Part shown: piece by piece, positions 1 to 6,740 of the stretch | How the letters are laid out: each line of letters begins with the position of its first letter | Numbering within the stretch: position 1 is the first letter of the stretch | Assembly (NCBI GenBank): GCA_900321425.1 | Contig: ONWA01000004.1 | Location: forward strand, 1 to 64,000 | Length of the DNA stretch: 64,000 bases | Source: an uncultured Prevotellaceae bacterium | Lineage (GTDB): Bacteria; Bacteroidota; Bacteroidia; Bacteroidales; Bacteroidaceae | Reading direction: 5' to 3' | Program-made: the position numbers and the translations under genes | Notes under the pieces: model-generated | Databases searched by the model: none | The model's input: only the letters and a program-made list of their open reading frames with translations | What the model was told of the DNA's origin: nothing

Positions 1-111
1 TTCAACTTCTGCCAGGGATAAGGATTAAGGTACCAAACAGGCATTCAACCTATGGCAGGGTTAAGGTAAAAACCATTCAACTTTTTCTAGGGTAGTACAC
101 TTTTTTGTATG

Positions 112-137
112 CAATGACAAATGACAGATGACAGTTT
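112..137 (+). repeat. 7-bp-unit repeat, copy 1
   Basis: Three contiguous 7-bp units ATGACA(A/G) preceded by CA and followed by TTT. The same 26 bases recur in the same orientation at 8168-8193, 25 of them recur inverted at 316-340, and an 18-base part recurs at 6249-6266. The two full direct copies enclose almost all the accessory genes. The unit structure resembles iterons or protein-binding arrays, but no function can be read from sequence alone. Confidence 0.85.
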
Positions 138-315
138 AGAACAGAGACTGATTATTATGGGTTGAGATGAGTATTCTCAAATAATTAGATTAGATAGATA
201 ATAAATATAATTTTATATGAATTTATTTATATATGTATATAGTTATAGTATAATATATATTTATTTCTACACAATTAATAATCGAAGACATTCTTGATCC
301 TACCGCTCATATTTG

Positions 316-340
316 AAACTGTCATCTGTCATTTGTCATT
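316..340 (-). repeat. 7-bp-unit repeat, inverted copy 2
   Basis: Exact reverse complement of 113-137. With copy 1 it forms a 25-bp inverted repeat around a 178-bp AT-rich core. The core contains no TAnnTTTG promoter in either orientation that I can see, so an invertible promoter is not supported. Confidence 0.85.
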
Positions 341-452
341 TTCTCACCTCGAAGTCCCACATCAATATGCATACTGCCAACATACTGAAGTTTAAAGAGA
401 AATGGTAAAATTCAGTTGTTAAGTATTTCTTAACTACTTTTCCAACGGAATT

Positions 453-483
453 TTTGTTTTCTCAGAAATAATTACTATCTTTG
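453..483 (+). promoter_or_regulatory. Promoter of structured RNA / methyltransferase unit
   Basis: TTTG at 453-456, a 19-nt spacer and TATCTTTG at 476-483 match the Bacteroidetes primary sigma consensus. Transcription would start near 487-490, about 300 nt ahead of the methyltransferase start codon, so a long structured leader or separate RNA is made first. Confidence 0.75.
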
Positions 484-487
484 CCAT

Positions 488-772
488 CGGTTCGGGGAGA
501 AATCCGGACTAATAAATAAAGCATTCGCTATTATTTCGCGTTCAGCCAAAAGCCTCGGAAACTTATTGGAAATAAAACGCAACGAGATAATACGTGGTAA
601 GGTGGTCATAATGGGCATCTTGCGCAATCTTAGTAAGACGAATGCATTCACACTTAGGTGTGGTGCATACTTGTAAGATTGCCGGGGTTTCCATCCGAGG
701 CTGCCTCGAAGCTGAACGCAAAAGGTGCATCACGCCTTTCTTGCGTCTTGGCGTGATTGATAGTCGGTGCCA
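488..772 (+). ncRNA. Candidate structured RNA of unknown class
   Basis: Five helices can be drawn by eye, nested in order. 538-546 pairs with 711-719 (9 bp, GCGTTCAGC/GCTGAACGC). 551-558 pairs with 695-702 (8 bp), extended by 559-562 with 687-690. 624-632 pairs with 674-682 (9 bp). 642-646 pairs with 664-668, capped by 649-653 with 658-662. A separate 8-bp hairpin joins 729-736 and 750-757. This much perfect long-range pairing over 220 nt is not expected by chance. A canonical promoter lies just upstream and the methyltransferase begins 24 nt after the end. It could be a leader element or a free RNA. It does not match tmRNA, RNase P or group II domain V motifs that I know. Confidence 0.7.
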
Positions 773-795
773 TAAACTTAAAACTATCAATTGAA

Positions 796-1764
796 ATGGC
801 AAATAAAAATACGAATCTACATCAAGCTAAAGAGGCAAAGAAAGATGAATTCTATACTCGCCGTGAAGATATTGAACACGAACTCTACCATTACCGTCGC
901 CAATTTGAAGGTAAAACTGTTTTATGTAACTGCGATGACCCACGTGTCAGCGAATTCTTTCAATATTTTGCACTAAATTTTGAGTGGTTAGGACTAAAAC
1001 GACTTATTTGTACATGCTACAAGAATAATGACATTGACCTATTTAGTCAGCATGATAAGGAACAGGCTGTATATCTCATATATGAGGGGGACAAGAACGG
1101 TAATAATCGTATAGATCCTGAAGAGATAGGAATTCACCCGTTGAAGGGAGATGGTGACTTTCGTTCGAAAGAGTGTATAGAGTTACTTAAACAGGCTGAT
1201 ATTGTTGTAACAAACCCGCCGTTTTCCCTATTCCGCCAATATGTGAAACAACTGATGGACTATAACAAACAGTTCCTCATCATTGGACACCAGAACGCCA
1301 TAACATATCAAGAGATATTTCCTTATTTCAAAGATAATCGTATGTGGCTTGGCTATGGTTTTAACCGAAACTGCGCACACTTTATCAGCCCGAATTACGA
1401 AGATACGGCAAGTGATGCAGACCATCGTGAGGGTATGATAAGAGTGTCGGGTGTAATGTGGTTCACAAATCTTAGGGTGAAGAAACGCGAAGATGAAATG
1501 GAATTTATCAAAAAATATAATTCCAAGGAATACCCTAAATACGACAATTATGATGCTATTGATGTTTCTAAGACACAGGATATTCCAGAAGACTATTATG
1601 GTGTTATGGGAGTACCCATTACGTTTATGACTAAATACAACCCAAATCAATTTGAAATAGTTGGGCTAATGGCTTCAACAACAGTCAGTGACATTAACTT
1701 TGGCTATCCATTTGTTAATGGCGAAAGGAAATACGCAAGAATATTAATCCGACATAAAAGATAA
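796..1764 (+). CDS. EcoRI-family adenine-specific DNA methyltransferase
   Basis: 322 aa, close to the length of EcoRI methylase (about 326 aa). It would transfer a methyl group from SAM to N6 of adenine in DNA. The amino end has the family-typical stretch KKDEFYTRREDIEHEL (residues 16-30), followed by a SAM-region segment CNCDDPR (44-50) and the catalytic NPPF motif at 140-143. An in-frame extension to a TTG at 757 would run into the last RNA hairpin, so the ATG at 796 is preferred. The gene lies 6 nt ahead of a DUF262-HNH gene, suggesting a restriction-modification or related defence pair. It appears intact to its C-terminus. Confidence 0.88.
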   Translation: MANKNTNLHQAKEAKKDEFYTRREDIEHELYHYRRQFEGKTVLCNCDDPRVSEFFQYFALNFEWLGLKRLICTCYKNNDIDLFSQHDKEQAVYLIYEGDKNGNNRIDPEEIGIHPLKGDGDFRSKECIELLKQADIVVTNPPFSLFRQYVKQLMDYNKQFLIIGHQNAITYQEIFPYFKDNRMWLGYGFNRNCAHFISPNYEDTASDADHREGMIRVSGVMWFTNLRVKKREDEMEFIKKYNSKEYPKYDNYDAIDVSKTQDIPEDYYGVMGVPITFMTKYNPNQFEIVGLMASTTVSDINFGYPFVNGERKYARILIRHKR

Positions 1765-1770
1765 TGCCCT

Positions 1771-2874
1771 ATGAAAATCCAATTAAAAGAAGTAACAATA
1801 GCTGAATTGTACGACGGCTATGAATATGATGAGTTGAGCGACATACTTGGCTATGGTGGCAAGTTGAACATTCGCCCAGCTTATCAGCGTGAGTTCATCT
1901 ATAAGCCCGAACAAGAACAGGAGGTCATTCGTTCGGTGATGCAGGAGTTTCCATTGAATGTTATGTATTGGAGCGATGAGGGCGACCACTACGAGCTACT
2001 GGACGGACAGCAACGCACCCTCTCCATTTGCCGCTACCTTGACCGTGCTTTCAGTGTTGATAAACTATATATCCACAATCAGACACCAGATATGCGTAAA
2101 CGCATTATGGATTACAAATTACTGATATATGTCTGCAAAGGCACAGTGTCAGAGAAGTTGAAATGGTTTAATGTTATCAACATCCAAGGAGAACGTCTTA
2201 GCGAACAAGAAATGAGAAATGCCGTATTTACAGGTGCATGGCTTACTGATGCAAAGAAACGTTTCTCAAAAGCTACTGGTAAAGGTGTCCTACTTGGTAC
2301 ACGTTATCTTGCTGGTGACCCAAAACGTCAGAAGTATCTGGAGACTGCCATCAAATGGGCAGCAAACAGTGACAAGGAACGATTTGGTGGAGAAATTGAG
2401 ACATACATGGGAATCTACCAAGACAAGCCCAATGCTAACGACTTGATGCTTTACTTCCAGAAAGTCATCAACTGGGTTGAAGCTACATTCCCTAAATACG
2501 ACCCACTGATGAAGGGTTTAGACTGGGGGAATATCTATGAGACCTACAAGGATAAGGAAAATATAGATACCGATGCACTTCAACAGGAATTAGAACGCTT
2601 ATGGATGGACGATGACGTCACGCACAAGGCAGGTGCCTATGAGTATGTCCTTGGCGGTGACGAAAAGGTTTTGAATATACGTAAGTTCTCGACTGCAATG
2701 GCAAAGGCAGCATATACACGTCAACAAGGAATTTGTCCGATTTGCGGAAAGCATTTTGAGTTGTCAGAAATGGAAGCAGACCATATTACTCCATGGAGTC
2801 AGAATGGCCCTACAAATGCCGAGAACTGCCAGATGCTATGCAGAGAGTGTAATAGAAGAAAGGGAGCTAAATAA
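1771..2874 (+). CDS. DUF262 and HNH endonuclease domain protein
   Basis: 367 aa. The N-terminal half is DUF262 (GmrS-like, ParB/sulfiredoxin-related fold): IRPAYQREFIY around residues 35-45 and the hallmark LLDGQQRTLSI near 77-87, which in relatives binds and hydrolyses nucleotide. The C-terminus is an HNH nuclease: paired cysteines at 322/325 and 357/360, with DH at 337-338 and the final CNRRKG. Such proteins cut DNA, often modified or phage DNA. The short spacing to the methyltransferase argues for one transcription unit. Whether it is the restriction partner or a type IV-like enzyme cannot be told from sequence. Confidence 0.85.
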   Translation: MKIQLKEVTIAELYDGYEYDELSDILGYGGKLNIRPAYQREFIYKPEQEQEVIRSVMQEFPLNVMYWSDEGDHYELLDGQQRTLSICRYLDRAFSVDKLYIHNQTPDMRKRIMDYKLLIYVCKGTVSEKLKWFNVINIQGERLSEQEMRNAVFTGAWLTDAKKRFSKATGKGVLLGTRYLAGDPKRQKYLETAIKWAANSDKERFGGEIETYMGIYQDKPNANDLMLYFQKVINWVEATFPKYDPLMKGLDWGNIYETYKDKENIDTDALQQELERLWMDDDVTHKAGAYEYVLGGDEKVLNIRKFSTAMAKAAYTRQQGICPICGKHFELSEMEADHITPWSQNGPTNAENCQMLCRECNRRKGAK

Positions 2875-2898
2875 AAAATAATTTAAGCATTTACGACT

Positions 2899-3240
2899 AT
2901 GGATAATGAGAAAAAACTGCCAGATGAGTTGAAAGATTATATTTTAGACCCATCAAAAGACTATCGACAGACATTAACAATGTGGCGCGTGGATAAGAAA
3001 GGGAACCTGATATGGGTAAAGACCAAGAATGGAACCAACAAATCGTACTACATCATCGAAAAGAGTCAACTGACGGAAGATGATTGGCTGACCCACATGC
3101 GCGGTAAGATGGATGCCGATGAGTTTGGCGAGTTTGCATGTGCATACTTCAAGGCATGTGAAATGGCTGGTATCAAAGAACTGAAGGTAAAGTTACGTGG
3201 AGAGTTCAACCGAGCTTTCAAATTTGCCGATGAAGAGTGA
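2899..3240 (+). CDS. Hypothetical protein of the methyltransferase/HNH cluster
   Basis: 113 aa, charged, with no signal peptide or membrane segment. I recognise no family. A middle stretch (around residues 45-60) rich in Lys and Tyr is followed by a predicted helical C-terminal half. It begins 24 nt after the HNH gene and shares its strand, so it is probably co-transcribed and may be an accessory or specificity factor; that role is inference from position only. Confidence 0.65.
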   Translation: MDNEKKLPDELKDYILDPSKDYRQTLTMWRVDKKGNLIWVKTKNGTNKSYYIIEKSQLTEDDWLTHMRGKMDADEFGEFACAYFKACEMAGIKELKVKLRGEFNRAFKFADEE

Positions 3241-3283
3241 GTTTATTATTTTTAGTTCATAAAATTAGAAATAGTTACGTTTT

Positions 3284-4129
3284 ATGGCACGAGGTAAAGT
3301 AATAACGACGCATTTGCGTACCGGCGACCCCAACGGGATTCGCACCGTGTTCATCAGCAACAAGATTTGCGAGATGATAGTATTTCCCAAGTCGGAATTT
3401 GATGCGGTGAGCAAGATGGAAGAGAGTTCGCGCCCTGCACTCTACATTCTGCTGGGTGAGGACGAGAACGGCAGCGCACAGGCTTACATCGGAGAATCGA
3501 CCAATGGCGTGAAGCGTATCTATAACCATAAATCGCATAAGCTGTTTTGGAACAAATGTCTGATGTTTGTGGCCAAGGACGAGAGCATCAATAAAGCCGA
3601 CGTGCAATACTTGGAGCGCAAGGCTATCGACTTGGCAACGGATTGTGCTCAGTATGGCGTAATGAACGAGCAGTCGGGCAAGGAAATTTCGCTGTCGAAC
3701 TATCAGATAGACATTATGGAGGAATTCTTCGATGATGTCCGTCTGTTGGCATCGTTCATTGGCTGTCCCATCTTCGAGAAACAGGAGAAGGCGAAGATGA
3801 AGAACGGCGAGAACCTGTTTCATATCAAAGTGCGTGACGCTAAAGCTCATGCCATCTTCAACGAGACCGATCACTCGATGCGTATTCTGAAGGGCAGTCT
3901 GCTGCCACAAAGCACGGTTCCCTCGTACAGAGACGGCGAAAAGCGTAATGCCATCATAGCTGCCATATCGAAGCCTACCAAGGACGGTTTCTGGGAGTTG
4001 CAGCAAGACTATGTGCTGGCCAGTCCCAGCACGGCAGCCAGTTATTGTTCAGGTCGCAGCACCAACGGATGGGAGCATTGGATCAACGATGCGGGAAAGT
4101 CGCTCGATGAATTATTTCGAAGCGAGTAA
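3284..4129 (+). CDS. GIY-YIG nuclease family protein with C-terminal DUF4357
   Basis: 281 aa. A GIY-YIG-like core spans about residues 50-140: ALYILLG (52-58), AYIGES (67-72), the arginine in GVKRIY and a later LERKAI that would carry the catalytic glutamate. The C-terminal part (about 190-270) contains HSMRILKGSLLP, typical of DUF4357, a domain often fused to restriction-related nucleases and methylases. It follows the 113-aa gene by 43 nt. Codon use is more GC-rich than the genes on either side, hinting at a different origin. A DNA nuclease role in defence is likely but not proven. Confidence 0.78.
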   Translation: MARGKVITTHLRTGDPNGIRTVFISNKICEMIVFPKSEFDAVSKMEESSRPALYILLGEDENGSAQAYIGESTNGVKRIYNHKSHKLFWNKCLMFVAKDESINKADVQYLERKAIDLATDCAQYGVMNEQSGKEISLSNYQIDIMEEFFDDVRLLASFIGCPIFEKQEKAKMKNGENLFHIKVRDAKAHAIFNETDHSMRILKGSLLPQSTVPSYRDGEKRNAIIAAISKPTKDGFWELQQDYVLASPSTAASYCSGRSTNGWEHWINDAGKSLDELFRSE

Positions 4130-4255
4130 ATATATATAAATGTAAAAATTATTTACCGTTCAAAAATTTAAAAACTACAAAATAGGACTTATAGGGAATA
4201 GCTCAAATTTTGTAAAGATTTAAAAAACGCGTGTAAAAAAATTTTTGCGCATATG

Positions 4256-4286
4256 TGTGATACTCATCGAGTATCACATTTTTTTT
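4256..4286 (+). terminator. Rho-independent terminator
   Basis: A perfect 10-bp stem TGTGATACTC/GAGTATCACA with a 3-nt ATC loop is followed by eight T residues. It lies about 125 nt after the GIY-YIG gene and closes the first block of the island. The 170 bases around it are AT-rich and otherwise featureless. Confidence 0.85.
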
Positions 4287-4322
4287 GCGACATTTTTCTG
4301 TTTCAGACGGGATGACTTGCCC

Positions 4323-4353
4323 TTGACAAGCCGAATCAAAATGCTTACCTTCG
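4323..4353 (+). promoter_or_regulatory. Promoter of the 4430 gene
   Basis: TTG at 4323-4325, a 20-nt spacer and TACCTTCG at 4346-4353 give a one-mismatch Bacteroidetes promoter. It starts a new unit after the terminator, leaving a leader of about 70 nt. Confidence 0.55.
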
Positions 4354-4429
4354 TAGAAGGCGGGTAAACCCCTGCATACAAAATCCTAGTATCTCGTAGC
4401 GATTGCACTAATTGCGTCGCTTCGAGATT

Positions 4430-4840
4430 ATGACAAAACAAATAAAAAAATTTAAGCGAACCAAAGCGTTCTACGACATCATCAAGCGACGTAAGCAATG
4501 TCGCGAGTATTTTATTCGTTGGATGGAAGACAATGCCGACATCATGAACTTAAACAAGGGAAGTGAGTTGGCGAAACTGTCCTATATCGAATTTAATTTT
4601 GTTCCTCATGGGCGACGTTCCCAAGGAGACATTACGAAAAGTGTAATTTATGAGCGTTTAGCCATTCTCTTCTTAGGTGTAGGAATGGCTGATGGATTTG
4701 AGTATGGAGCAGAATCATTTTTTCGTTACATTACGAGCAAAGACCATTCAAATCTTGCAACGAGACCAAGTGTCTTGAAACGCGAGATAATGCGATATAT
4801 TCAGTACAATCGAGAGAAGAAAAAACTGGTGGGAATTTAA
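4430..4840 (+). CDS. Basic hypothetical protein
   Basis: 136 aa from the ATG at 4430; an in-frame TTG 18 nt upstream is a weaker start. The first 40 residues are very basic (KKFKRTKAFYDIIKRRKQC), then mixed helical sequence follows, and the C-terminus is again basic. No signal peptide or membrane segment is seen and I recognise no family. Its own promoter and the isolated position between a terminator and another promoter suggest independent expression. A nucleic-acid-binding function is suggested only by charge. Confidence 0.6.
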   Translation: MTKQIKKFKRTKAFYDIIKRRKQCREYFIRWMEDNADIMNLNKGSELAKLSYIEFNFVPHGRRSQGDITKSVIYERLAILFLGVGMADGFEYGAESFFRYITSKDHSNLATRPSVLKREIMRYIQYNREKKKLVGI

Positions 4841-4894
4841 TATTTAATTATGTGAACAATCTGAAAATATTTGACGTTTTTGGCAAAATAATTA

Positions 4895-4923
4895 TTGATG
4901 TATTGATATTCTTAATACATTTG
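4895..4923 (+). promoter_or_regulatory. Promoter of the 58-aa gene
   Basis: TTG at 4895-4897 and TACATTTG at 4916-4923, with an 18-nt spacer that is slightly short. The start codon of a 58-aa frame lies 22 nt downstream. Confidence 0.5.
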
Positions 4924-4945
4924 CACCGAGCAATCCAAATCGGAT

Positions 4946-5122
4946 ATGTCTCAAGTGTTCTTTCACATATTTGAAAGTATAAATTGTTGGGCTGACGAGC
5001 CCAAAGATCGTATGGCTCCTGTTTGTGAACATCGAGCCAATTCTCTATGCAAGCTGCAAGGTAATAGGAAAGACCAGCTGGATTTTCATGCCTCAAAGCT
5101 ATATGTTAGAAATTTTGTATAA
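4946..5122 (+). CDS. Small hypothetical protein, 58 aa
   Basis: An ATG-to-TAA frame of 58 codons begins MSQVFFHIFESINCWADEPK and is read without interruption. It has a promoter just upstream and ends 17 nt before the next gene, so it fills the gap between two genes in a consistent operon arrangement. It has three cysteines and no membrane segment. No family is recognised. The support is contextual only. Confidence 0.45.
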   Translation: MSQVFFHIFESINCWADEPKDRMAPVCEHRANSLCKLQGNRKDQLDFHASKLYVRNFV

Positions 5123-5139
5123 TCATAATTCATAAAATT

Positions 5140-5454
5140 ATGAAGAAACAAATAAAAACACCTTGTGCGACCATTATTTGTAACGGTTGCCCGGCTCTCT
5201 CTCGTAGGGCAAAGTATTTGATCAAGTTTCTGAAAGGTCTTGTTCCAAACGATGCCCTTACTTATCTGGAATGCGAGTTCTGTGCTGAGACTCGCCACTA
5301 TCAGAACATGATGGCTGAGAGAATATTCGCTATATTGGTTGATTCTTTGAAACCCAGTAGCATTGAAGACTCGCGACTGTCGATGAAAGTGAACGAACTC
5401 GCACGGATACTTATAGGGTATATCAACCCATTCCAATTCGATAGAGACGAGTAA
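5140..5454 (+). CDS. Hypothetical protein with two CxxC pairs
   Basis: 104 aa. It contains CNGC near residues 14-17 and CEFC near 45-48, a spacing that could bind one zinc ion, embedded in a helical protein with no signal peptide. No family is recognised. It lies directly upstream of the replication-like genes and has similar AT-rich composition, so it probably belongs to the same mobile unit. Confidence 0.6.
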   Translation: MKKQIKTPCATIICNGCPALSRRAKYLIKFLKGLVPNDALTYLECEFCAETRHYQNMMAERIFAILVDSLKPSSIEDSRLSMKVNELARILIGYINPFQFDRDE

Positions 5455-5468
5455 GATGTAGTAAACCC

Positions 5469-5505
5469 GGTGCGCGCTTTTGCAATATATGTAGAGGCGC
5501 GTACC
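5469..5505. promoter_or_regulatory. Stem-loop after the 5140 gene
   Basis: GGTGCGCGC at 5469-5477 can pair with GGCGCGTACC at 5496-5505 with one mismatch, around an AT-rich loop of 18 nt. No T-run follows, so this is more likely a leader or processing structure than a terminator. Confidence 0.4.
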
Positions 5506-5535
5506 TATTTAAGAATTTATAATAAAGTCAACAAT

Positions 5536-5688
5536 ATGGAAAAATTTATTTTTGCCAGACCTCGAAGACTGCTCTTTTCTGGAACAGGGATATCGCTTAA
5601 ACGGTTCTGTACAACTACTACGCAGTGGATGGTGCTCTTCGTAGCCGACAGAATTACCGATGTAAGTAACCATAAAACAAATATATAG
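5536..5688 (+). CDS. Possible small protein, 50 aa
   Basis: A 50-codon frame from an ATG at 5536 ends 4 nt before the BT4734-like gene. It begins MEKFIFARPRRLLFSG and has no recognisable domain. Another frame through the same DNA reads equally plausibly as protein but lacks a start codon, so this stretch may instead be an eroded gene. Low confidence. Confidence 0.25.
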   Translation: MEKFIFARPRRLLFSGTGISLKRFCTTTTQWMVLFVADRITDVSNHKTNI

Positions 5689-5692
5689 TATT

Positions 5693-6268
5693 ATGAGTAG
5701 GATGGATTTTGAAATGTCATTTTTCAAGGCGCCAATTACCAACAAGACGCCAGAGAGAACAGTTACTTTGCTTGAGGTGTCTAAGGCCATCAAGAGCATT
5801 TGGTTGGAACCACAGACACAGGCTTTGCGTAAAATCACCGATGAGGTGGAAGCACGTCGCTACAAAGGCCAAAACTTCCCTTATGTAACTCCTGCTGGAG
5901 TGTTCCGCTATTGTAATGATCAATCACTCATCTGCCATTCCGGAGTGCTCTGTATGGATCTGGATCATATTCAGGATGTAGACGGGTTGAAACATCGCTT
6001 GATAGCAGATAACCTGTTTGAGACACTGATGGCTTTCCGTTCACCTTCCGGCGATGGATTGAAATGGTTCATTAAGATTGATCTCGCAAAGTGTGGGCAT
6101 CGTCAGTGGTTCGATGCTGTTCGCAACTATTTGATATCACCTGCTTATGGGCTTACTCCCAAACAAGCCGACCCGTCGGTACGGAATGAATCGAGAGCCT
6201 GTTTCCTCTGTTATGACCCTGAGGTCTATGTAAATCCTATGTTATTGACAATGACAAATGACAGATAA
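5693..6268 (+). CDS. BT4734/VirE N-terminal domain protein
   Basis: 191 aa, the size of a stand-alone BT4734-like N-terminal domain. Typical features are MSFFKAPITNKTPERTVTL near the start, the acidic motif GVLCMDLDHIQD around residue 85-96 and SPSGDGLKWFIKI near 117-129, resembling the active-site region of archaeo-eukaryotic-type primases. In Bacteroidales this protein commonly precedes PriCT-2 and DUF3987 genes in mobile or phage-like loci. Its 3' end overlaps the next gene by 11 nt and contains a copy of the 7-bp-unit repeat. A DNA primase-like role is inferred from family and neighbours. Confidence 0.8.
   Translation: MSRMDFEMSFFKAPITNKTPERTVTLLEVSKAIKSIWLEPQTQALRKITDEVEARRYKGQNFPYVTPAGVFRYCNDQSLICHSGVLCMDLDHIQDVDGLKHRLIADNLFETLMAFRSPSGDGLKWFIKIDLAKCGHRQWFDAVRNYLISPAYGLTPKQADPSVRNESRACFLCYDPEVYVNPMLLTMTNDR
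6249..6266 (+). repeat. 7-bp-unit repeat, partial copy 3
   Basis: CAATGACAAATGACAGAT is identical to the first 18 bases of the repeat at 112 and 8168. It covers the last codons of the BT4734-like gene and the first codons of the PriCT-2 gene, so it is coding in two frames. Confidence 0.75.
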
Positions 6269-6728
6269 AATGGACACACAGAATACTTCCACATTCGACC
6301 CTCTGGCTTGGTTAGGACAGCAGGGTAATAGCGACAACAAAAACAGTCAAGCGATGGTTACCCCAAGTCGTCAACCATCGGTCAGCCATCCTCTTTCTCA
6401 CACAGAAGAACTGGAAAAGGCCACTGCTGTTGCTCAGGAGCTCATCAAAAGGAATGCCAACATAGCTGAGTCATATTATGACTATGTCAGGCTGGGGTTC
6501 GCTTTGGTCAACGGTCTTGGCTGTGATGGCCGTGACATCTATCACATGTTGTGTGCACATAGCACAAAATACCGCATGGCAGAATGTGAACGAAAGTGGC
6601 AGGAATGTCTTCGGAAGGCCGATGGGCGTACCAGTATTGCCACTTACTACCATATGGCCCAACAAGCAGGAGTAGACATCAGTGAAGTGGTTCGCAATTA
6701 TAGAAAAAATCATATTTATTCATATTAA
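6258..6728 (+). CDS. PriCT-2 (primase C-terminal 2) domain protein
   Basis: 156 aa from ATG at 6258; a second ATG at 6270 is also possible. After a Ser/Gln-rich amino-terminal linker (1-50), residues 60-145 match the PriCT-2 pattern: SYYDYVRLGFALVNGLGCDG, then WQECLRKADGRTSIATYYHM. This domain normally follows a primase catalytic domain; here it is separate and overlaps the BT4734-like gene by 11 nt, suggesting a two-part primase. The next gene starts 12 nt after its stop. Confidence 0.72.
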   Translation: MTDKMDTQNTSTFDPLAWLGQQGNSDNKNSQAMVTPSRQPSVSHPLSHTEELEKATAVAQELIKRNANIAESYYDYVRLGFALVNGLGCDGRDIYHMLCAHSTKYRMAECERKWQECLRKADGRTSIATYYHMAQQAGVDISEVVRNYRKNHIYSY

Positions 6729-6740
6729 ATTTTTAAAACA

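Larger units (their letters stand above)
1..487. other. AT-rich intergenic segment at window edge
   Basis: I see no convincing gene here. The first 95 bases hold three imperfect copies of a motif starting TTCAAC and running to a CAGGG or TAGGG core (starts near 1, 44 and 76). A 25-bp inverted repeat (113-137 and 316-340) then brackets about 180 bases of extremely AT-rich DNA. Bases 341-452 show no recognisable feature. The right end carries the promoter of the RNA described next. Confidence 0.6.

Noticed and set aside
113-340. Invertible promoter (fimbrial or capsule type)
   Set aside because: No TAnnTTTG element in either direction could be found in the core between the repeats, and no recombinase gene is near.
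488-772. Retron, HEARO/OMEGA RNA or group II intron
   Set aside because: There is no reverse transcriptase, IscB/IsrB-type RuvC-HNH protein or intron domain V motif nearby; the HNH gene is of the DUF262 type.
563-802. Open frame of 79 codons on the minus strand
   Set aside because: It is the antisense of the structured RNA; its length follows from the base-paired arms and it lacks a promoter on that strand.
4256-4286. Operator palindrome
   Set aside because: The long T-run after the stem makes a terminator the simpler explanation.
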